Source of the DNA: Donghicola tyrosinivorans
Lineage (GTDB): Bacteria; Pseudomonadota; Alphaproteobacteria; Rhodobacterales; Rhodobacteraceae
Assembly (NCBI RefSeq): GCF_003003355.1
Contig: NZ_PVTQ01000010.1
Coordinates: 62,001 to 126,000, forward strand
Direction of reading: 5' to 3'
DNA: 64,000 bases
Shown in pieces: positions 59,190 to 64,000 of this stretch (position 1 is its first letter; every line of letters starts with the position of its first letter). Both the position numbers and the translations under genes were made by a program. Under the pieces are notes generated by a model. That model made no database searches. It was not told the DNA's origin and worked only from the letters and a program-made list of their open reading frames with translations.

Positions 59190-60395
59190 ATGAGCCATCA
59201 CGACACGAAAGGCTGCCAGAGCGAACATGTTCTGGCGCGGATCGCCGGACGGCTGGCGCAGCAGACCGACGTGCGCACCGCTTTGATGGCGATTGAACGG
59301 GATATCGCGGCGCTGATTCCCTTTGTGCATTGTGATATCTGCCTGCTGGACCGGCCCGGATGGGTGGTCAGCCATGAGGTTGGCATCCGCACCCGCTGGT
59401 CGCGGGCCTCGGGGCGGATTGATCATGCGCCGATCCGAGAATTGCTGTTCGGCCAGTGTGATTTCATGCTGACCTCGGACGCGACCTGCGATCTGCGCTT
59501 TACCTATCCCGGAGCGGCCTGTGAGCCGATCCTGAACCACCAGTTGCGCAGCCGCGTGCATGTGCCGCTGCGGGTGAAGGGGCAGTTGATCGGGGCGCTG
59601 AACCTCTCGGACCGGCAGGTCGGGACTTATGGTGCTGGCACCGTGGCGCAGGCGCAAGAGATCGCCGATGTTCTGGCGCCATGGTTCCACATCCTGCATC
59701 TGTCGGACAAGGCGCAGCGCAGCGGGCAAGGGGGCGCGATGGGCCCAAGCAGCGAAGAGGGGCTGCGCCGCGGCGCGCTAGAGTTGACCCAAGCGATGGA
59801 GCACGAACGTCAGCGCATCGGCATGGATCTGCATGACCAGACCTTGGCCGATCTGTCGCGTTTGCTGCGTGAAGTCACTGCCGAGGCCCCTTTGCCCCGC
59901 GCCGAACTGGCCGTCCATCTGCGCGAAACCATCACCGGCCTACGGCGCATCATTGATGAGGCGGTGCCAACGTTGCTGGAACTGTTCGGCTTCACCCACG
60001 CGGTGCGGGTGCACCTTGAGCGGGCCTCGGGCGAAGCAGTTCAGGTGGACGTGCAGGACCTGACCCACGGGCTGCCCGATACACTGGACACCACCGTGCG
60101 CAGTGCCCTGTTCCATATCACCCAAGAGGCGATCAATAACGCCACGACCCACGCAGGCGCAGGGCGGATCACTGTGAACATCGATCAGCCAACCGCCACC
60201 AGCCTGACCGTCACCGTCAGCGATGACGGCTGCGGGATACCGGCGGCCCCTGCGCGGCAGTCGGGCTTGATGCATATGCGCACGCGGGCGCGGCTGATCT
60301 CGGCCGGATTGGACATTCTGCCTGATCACGGCACCACGGTGCGCGTCACTCTGCGCGTGCCGAACCAACAGCAAACGGGAAAGGGTGCCGCATGA
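59190..60395 (+). CDS. GAF-domain sensor histidine kinase (NarX/HisKA_3 type)
   Basis: A 401-residue cytoplasmic sensor kinase. Residues 15-165 form a GAF domain. The dimerisation/phosphoacceptor helix is EHERQRIGMDLHDQTLADLS with the phosphorylated His at 215, the HisKA_3 pattern. The ATPase domain shows the N box in ITQEAINNATTHAG and the G box in VSDDGCGIP. No transmembrane segment is seen, so the signal is internal or comes through a partner such as the sugar-binding system. The ATG at 59190 follows GAGAGGAC. It overlaps the response regulator gene and is divergent from the sugar importer. Confidence 0.9.
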   Translation: MSHHDTKGCQSEHVLARIAGRLAQQTDVRTALMAIERDIAALIPFVHCDICLLDRPGWVVSHEVGIRTRWSRASGRIDHAPIRELLFGQCDFMLTSDATCDLRFTYPGAACEPILNHQLRSRVHVPLRVKGQLIGALNLSDRQVGTYGAGTVAQAQEIADVLAPWFHILHLSDKAQRSGQGGAMGPSSEEGLRRGALELTQAMEHERQRIGMDLHDQTLADLSRLLREVTAEAPLPRAELAVHLRETITGLRRIIDEAVPTLLELFGFTHAVRVHLERASGEAVQVDVQDLTHGLPDTLDTTVRSALFHITQEAINNATTHAGAGRITVNIDQPTATSLTVTVSDDGCGIPAAPARQSGLMHMRTRARLISAGLDILPDHGTTVRVTLRVPNQQQTGKGAA

Positions 60396-61108
60396 AGGTG
60401 CTTTTGGTCGAAGATGACCAGTTCCACGCCTCATACATGGAAGACGTGCTGGTCGAGACCCTGCCCGAGGTCACCCAGATTTTCCACGCGGTGAATGGCC
60501 AAGAGGCCGAGCGTGAGGCCCGCGCTATGTCGATTGAAGCCGTGGTGATGGACCTGCGTATGTCCCAGTGCAACGGGATCGAGGCGGCGCAGATCCTCTG
60601 GCAAGAGCGGGCCGACACCCGCATCCTCTTCTGGTCGAACTACGCGGATGAGGCTTATTTGCGCGGCATTAGTGCCATTGTGCCGGAAGACAGCGCCTAT
60701 GGCTATCTGCTGAAAACCGCCCCCCGAGACCGGTTGAAACTGGCCCTGCGGGCGGTGTTGGTGGAAGGGCAGATCATGGTGGATCGGGAAATCCACCGGT
60801 TGCAGCGGCGCACGTCCTCGCCCCGCAATACGCTGGATGACAGCGAATTTGCGGTGCTGTTGGACCTGAGCCTTGGTCTGCAAGACCGCATGATCGCCGA
60901 ACGTCAGGGCATGTCGTTGCGCACGGTGCAGAACCGGCTTTTGTCCCTTTATGACAAGCTGGGGGTCGAGGATGTCTCGGACGATGAGACACCCATCAAC
61001 AAGCGCGTCCGCGCCCTGAACCGTGCCTTGATCACGCGCACCCTGAACATCGAAACTCTGGAAACCGCCGAGCGCGAATTCGAGCGTTGGCAATCGTCCC
61101 GCGCCTAG
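60392..61108 (+). CDS. LuxR/NarL-like response regulator
   Basis: A 238-residue response regulator. The receiver has the acidic pair EDD at residues 8-10, the phosphorylated Asp54 in VVMDLRMSQCNG and Lys108 in YLLKTAPRD. The output domain is a divergent LuxR-type helix-turn-helix (DRMIAERQGMSLRTVQNRLL) followed by a C-terminal helical extension. It is translationally coupled to the kinase (ATGA). The divergent sugar importer is its most likely target. Stop codons of this gene and the convergent RTX gene lie inside the same small hairpin. Confidence 0.9.
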   Translation: MKVLLVEDDQFHASYMEDVLVETLPEVTQIFHAVNGQEAEREARAMSIEAVVMDLRMSQCNGIEAAQILWQERADTRILFWSNYADEAYLRGISAIVPEDSAYGYLLKTAPRDRLKLALRAVLVEGQIMVDREIHRLQRRTSSPRNTLDDSEFAVLLDLSLGLQDRMIAERQGMSLRTVQNRLLSLYDKLGVEDVSDDETPINKRVRALNRALITRTLNIETLETAEREFERWQSSRA

Positions 61109-61124
61109 CCGGTCTTTAACCGGC
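61108..61124. terminator. Shared hairpin over two convergent stop codons
   Basis: GCCGGT-CTTTA-ACCGGC is a perfect 6-bp stem. It begins in the TAG stop of the response regulator gene and contains the TAA stop of the convergent RTX/Hint gene. There is no T-tract, so termination strength is uncertain. Confidence 0.5.
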
Positions 61125-64000
61125 CTGACGCAGGGCGCTTAGGTGATCGGGCAGTTGTGAGGTGCGCGAATAGTCCCTTGCAGGTGCGCCATATGCAACG
61201 CCTGTGGGTAGGTCGGCCAAGTCCCCGAACAGCTCGAACACCTCATGGCGGGCGGCGGCGTCCATGCTGCCAAGGGCGGTTTGGCCGGGGTAGAGGCTTT
61301 CGCTAGGGACGCCGTTGGCAAAGATCACCTCATGCTGGTCGAACAGCAGGTGCATGTATGTCACCGCGCGGCAACCAAGCATCTGGCGCACCGCGCCGCC
61401 GGGCAGGCGGGCAAGATGGATGGCCCGATAGAGGATCTCATCCCCGCCGCGGGTGTCGGTCTTTAGCAGAACCCCATGCTGGGGCGAGACGATCAGATCG
61501 CGGTCAAACCCGAAAAACTCGTGCCGCAGCAGGATGGGGCGCAGATGGGGCTGTGCGTCCAACTCTTGCGCGTCCAGAGTGCGCTGGCCTACCCAAAGCA
61601 AGGGTTTCACGCCATTATCGCGGGTGACGACCAGATCACCGGGGGCCAGCGTTTCAATCGGCACATCGCCCGACGGGGTGCGGATCAAGGTGCCGGGGGT
61701 GAAGCACACAACGCCGGTATTGTCGTTGCTAAAGGTCGCGCCGGTGGCGGTGGCACCGGTGACGGTCAGCGAGCCCGCACCGAATTGCAGGTTGTCCGAA
61801 TAGTCGACCGCCTTGCCTTGGGTGTCGGTGGTGTTCGACTGGTTCAGGATGCCGTCGTCTGCTTGGTCCGCCCAGATTTCCTTCAGTGTGTCGTAGTGGC
61901 CCGACAGATCCAGAAAGTCGTTGTTGGTGCTGTCGCCATCGAAAAGCGCACCGGTGTTGCCGGTGTTGAAATCGCTGATGGTGTCATTCCCGCCCGAGAT
62001 GACAAAGGTGTCATCGCCTGCACCGCCGGTCAGAACGTCACTGTCCAGCCCGCCGTCCAGCGTGTCATTGCCCGCGCCACCATCGATGGTGTCATTGCCT
62101 GCGCCGCCGGTCAGACTGTCATTGCCCGCCGCGCTGACCAGATCGGGATCGTTCAGGCCTGTGTCGATGATCGCAACGCCGCTGTCGGCTTCACTGGCCG
62201 AAACCAGCAGCCCGCCCGCGATGTCGATATCTTCGGAATCCGCAAGCTCGGCACCGCCTTCGCCAGCATCATTGATCACATGGGTCTGGGTGAGCGTGAC
62301 CGTTCCATCGCCGTTGACGGTCGGTTTATAGAAGAACAGGCCGCCCTGTTCGCCGCCAACAACCAGCGCACCGCCGTCGTCCGAGGGCATGAACCCCATC
62401 GATGAGATATCGGTGACGGTGTTGTCTAGCTGACCGACAAGGGTCAGGTCATAGCTGGTGGTGCCATCGACGCGGAAGATCACCACATCATCATCGGTGC
62501 CGCCTACGAACAGATAGGTCTTGCCACCAATCTCGCCAAAGGCTCCGGCCGAGACGTTCCAAAGGCCGGTCTCATTGGGGGCGATCAGGTCGCGTGACAG
62601 GCTTTCACCCGCCGGATTGGTGTCACCCGCGCCCGCCGCGTCATCGGCCCGCGCATCCTGCAAGGTCAGCTGGCCGCTGCTGTTCAGGGTCCAAAGGGCG
62701 ATGCCGTTCTCGGACCCGCCCGAGATGACAAAGGTCTTGCCACTGCTGTTGGTAAAGCTTTCCAGCAGGGACGAGGAACTCTGCCCGCTTTCGGCCAGAA
62801 AATTCTCGCCCGCGCCGCCTTGGTCGTATTTGATATCGGTCTGGGTCAGCAGCCCGTCAGAGCCAATGCGGTAGACCGTCATCGCATCGGCCATGCCACC
62901 CGCTGTGGCCAGCAGATAGGCGTTACCGCCGACTTCGACCGCTGAAAGCTCGCCCACTTCGTCCAGATTGCTGCCGCTGATGCGGTTCACAAAAGTAAGC
63001 GTGCCCATGCTGTTCACGCTAGAGATACCGATGGTGTCCGTGTCGTGGTCAGCGGTGTAGACGTAGCTGGCACCAGTGCTAAGCGTGATGCTGGCCATTG
63101 CCTCGATGTTGTGGAAGCCGTTGCTGTGGTCCGCTTGTGTGACCTTGCTGATCTGGCCGCCAAGGATCTGGCCATAGGTCGCCGAGGTCGGGTCGTTGTC
63201 GACCTCATAGCTGGCGATGCCGTCTGTGGATGCCAGACGCTCGGACGAGATCAGGATGGTCTTGCCGTTCGCAAGCTCTAGCAGTTCAACCGCGCGGGTC
63301 TGCCAGGATTCCGTCTGGCCATTGTCCTGAAGGTTGTCCGAGTTCACTGGGTTCAGCGTGCCATAGGTCGCGCCGCCTTCGGTGTCGCCATAGATCACGT
63401 CGGCCCCGTCGCCGCCTGAAATCGTATCGGCCCCGCCGCCACCTTCGATGGTGTCGTTGCCCGCGCCGCCGCTGATCACATTGTTGGTGCCGTCGATCTG
63501 GTCCCCATGCACGTCCACATGGCCAAGACGCAGGTTGTCCCCAAGGCTGGTGCCGTCCACCACACCGTTGGTAAAGCCGTTATCGATCCGGTCAGCGGCC
63601 ATCAGCGCGTCATTCAAGACGACTTCATTCAAGGTCACCGAAGCAATCGGTTTTTCCGCAAGTGCGGCCTGCTCGGCCTCACCGCCGATAGGGTTGGGAA
63701 GGATATAGGTTTGGCCGGTGGTGGTTTGTCCGATGCGGATATTATAGCTGATCGAGGTGCCGTCGGTGAACGTCACCGTCGATTGGTAAACCGCGATGCC
63801 GTCAAACGTGTAAGTCGTGCCATTAACCGAGAATTGCTCATTCGCCGCATTGTTATTGGTGTCGTAACTATCCCCGACACTTCCAACTGTTGACAGGGTT
63901 TGCAGCGAATTGGCCAGAGGGTTGCCAAGACTTCCGAAGGTCAGCCCGCGCAACGCAGTGGCATTTCCCGAAATGTTATCGCCTTCGTTGACATCGATTT
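61116..64000 (-). CDS. RTX-type Ca2+-binding protein with C-terminal Hint domain (5' end outside window)
   Basis: At least 961 residues. The frame runs open through the right edge, so the N-terminus is missing; the first possible internal start, a TTG at 63953, is not convincing. Two sets of glycine-rich RTX nonapeptides occur (GGAGNDTIEGGGGADTISGG and later GGAGNDTIDGGAGNDTLDGG), which bind calcium after type I secretion. Between them lies a beta-propeller-like repeat region (residues about 230-620 from the window edge). The last ~200 residues form a Hint domain starting at CFTPGTLIRTPSGDVPIETL, with the nucleophile-type Cys and ending SPQHGVLL and a long tail. Such proteins in Rhodobacterales are secreted and possibly self-processing. 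Confidence 0.88.
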   Translation of the reverse strand, partial: IDVNEGDNISGNATALRGLTFGSLGNPLANSLQTLSTVGSVGDSYDTNNNAANEQFSVNGTTYTFDGIAVYQSTVTFTDGTSISYNIRIGQTTTGQTYILPNPIGGEAEQAALAEKPIASVTLNEVVLNDALMAADRIDNGFTNGVVDGTSLGDNLRLGHVDVHGDQIDGTNNVISGGAGNDTIEGGGGADTISGGDGADVIYGDTEGGATYGTLNPVNSDNLQDNGQTESWQTRAVELLELANGKTILISSERLASTDGIASYEVDNDPTSATYGQILGGQISKVTQADHSNGFHNIEAMASITLSTGASYVYTADHDTDTIGISSVNSMGTLTFVNRISGSNLDEVGELSAVEVGGNAYLLATAGGMADAMTVYRIGSDGLLTQTDIKYDQGGAGENFLAESGQSSSSLLESFTNSSGKTFVISGGSENGIALWTLNSSGQLTLQDARADDAAGAGDTNPAGESLSRDLIAPNETGLWNVSAGAFGEIGGKTYLFVGGTDDDVVIFRVDGTTSYDLTLVGQLDNTVTDISSMGFMPSDDGGALVVGGEQGGLFFYKPTVNGDGTVTLTQTHVINDAGEGGAELADSEDIDIAGGLLVSASEADSGVAIIDTGLNDPDLVSAAGNDSLTGGAGNDTIDGGAGNDTLDGGLDSDVLTGGAGDDTFVISGGNDTISDFNTGNTGALFDGDSTNNDFLDLSGHYDTLKEIWADQADDGILNQSNTTDTQGKAVDYSDNLQFGAGSLTVTGATATGATFSNDNTGVVCFTPGTLIRTPSGDVPIETLAPGDLVVTRDNGVKPLLWVGQRTLDAQELDAQPHLRPILLRHEFFGFDRDLIVSPQHGVLLKTDTRGGDEILYRAIHLARLPGGAVRQMLGCRAVTYMHLLFDQHEVIFANGVPSESLYPGQTALGSMDAAARHEVFELFGDLADLPTGVAYGAPARDYSRTSQLPDHLSALRQAG

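Noticed and set aside
61476-62405. 309-residue plus-strand frame opposite the RTX/Hint gene
   Set aside because: It mirrors RTX repeat DNA, has no recognisable domain and lacks a start signal. The minus-strand protein is unmistakable.
1-64000. CRISPR arrays, insertion sequences, integrases, phage genes, tRNA or rRNA genes
   Set aside because: I found no regularly spaced direct repeats, no transposase or integrase motifs and no tRNA-like cloverleaf by eye. Base composition looks even across the window.

Overview
The window comes from an alphaproteobacterium of the order Rhodobacterales, most likely a Roseobacter-type marine or soil bacterium. The sequence is GC-rich with dense operons. The gene families point the same way: two TRAP uptake systems, a class I PHA synthase, a perfect FnrL-type box, a Hint-domain RTX protein and two CcsR-type (cuckoo) anti-Shine-Dalgarno small RNAs. 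I saw no tRNA, rRNA, CRISPR array, insertion sequence or phage gene. The window is ordinary chromosome rich in catabolic and transport operons. Both edges cut genes: a cupin gene on the left and an RTX/Hint gene on the right.

Layout. 1-5 kb: cupin, ABM-monooxygenase and 2-hydroxyacid dehydrogenase operon, a membrane protein of unknown role, a Tat-exported metallo-beta-lactamase-fold hydrolase and a lytic transglycosylase. 5-9 kb: FMN-dependent alpha-hydroxyacid oxidase and a GlpD-like FAD enzyme, divergent from an unusual proline-racemase-family enzyme. 9-15 kb: YaeQ, phaC, a P-type cation ATPase, a LysE exporter and a 54-residue basic protein. 15-24 kb: the most interesting locus. A GntR regulator and a Gfo/Idh/MocA enzyme diverge from an SsuD-like flavin monooxygenase, an aldo-keto reductase and a flavin reductase, followed by a DctPQM TRAP transporter and a YeiH-type exporter. 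Together they look like an oxidative desulfurization pathway for an organosulfonate, possibly sulfoquinovose. 24-29.6 kb: TAXI-TRAP transporter with a split AtuA protein, controlled by a divergent LysR.

29.6-37.5 kb: first CcsR-type sRNA, an alpha/beta hydrolase, a second alpha-hydroxyacid oxidase and a complete iron-siderophore operon (Fiu-like receptor, PiuC, ExbB, ExbD, TonB). 37.6-51.5 kb: a divergent polyol locus. Leftward runs a SmoEFGK-type ABC importer with a medium-chain polyol dehydrogenase, xylulokinase and a HAD phosphatase. Rightward runs a SorC regulator, sugar 3-epimerase, PfkB kinase, a GatZ/KbaZ-like protein without GatY and two SDR dehydrogenases. This resembles the galactitol/altritol pathway known from Agrobacterium. 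51.5-53.6 kb: DMT transporter, LysR regulator and a second, sequence-identical CcsR-type sRNA. 53.7-61 kb: RbsABC-type sugar importer with an SMP-30 lactonase, divergent from a histidine kinase/response regulator pair. 61-64 kb: partial RTX/Hint protein.

The gene set describes a generalist living on small organic molecules from plants or algae: sulfonates, polyols, sugar lactones and alpha-hydroxy acids, with TonB-driven iron uptake. At the RNA level, two identical sRNA cassettes, each preceded by the same CTGC-N3-GCAG element and followed by a shared REP-like hairpin, form a dispersed regulatory repeat.
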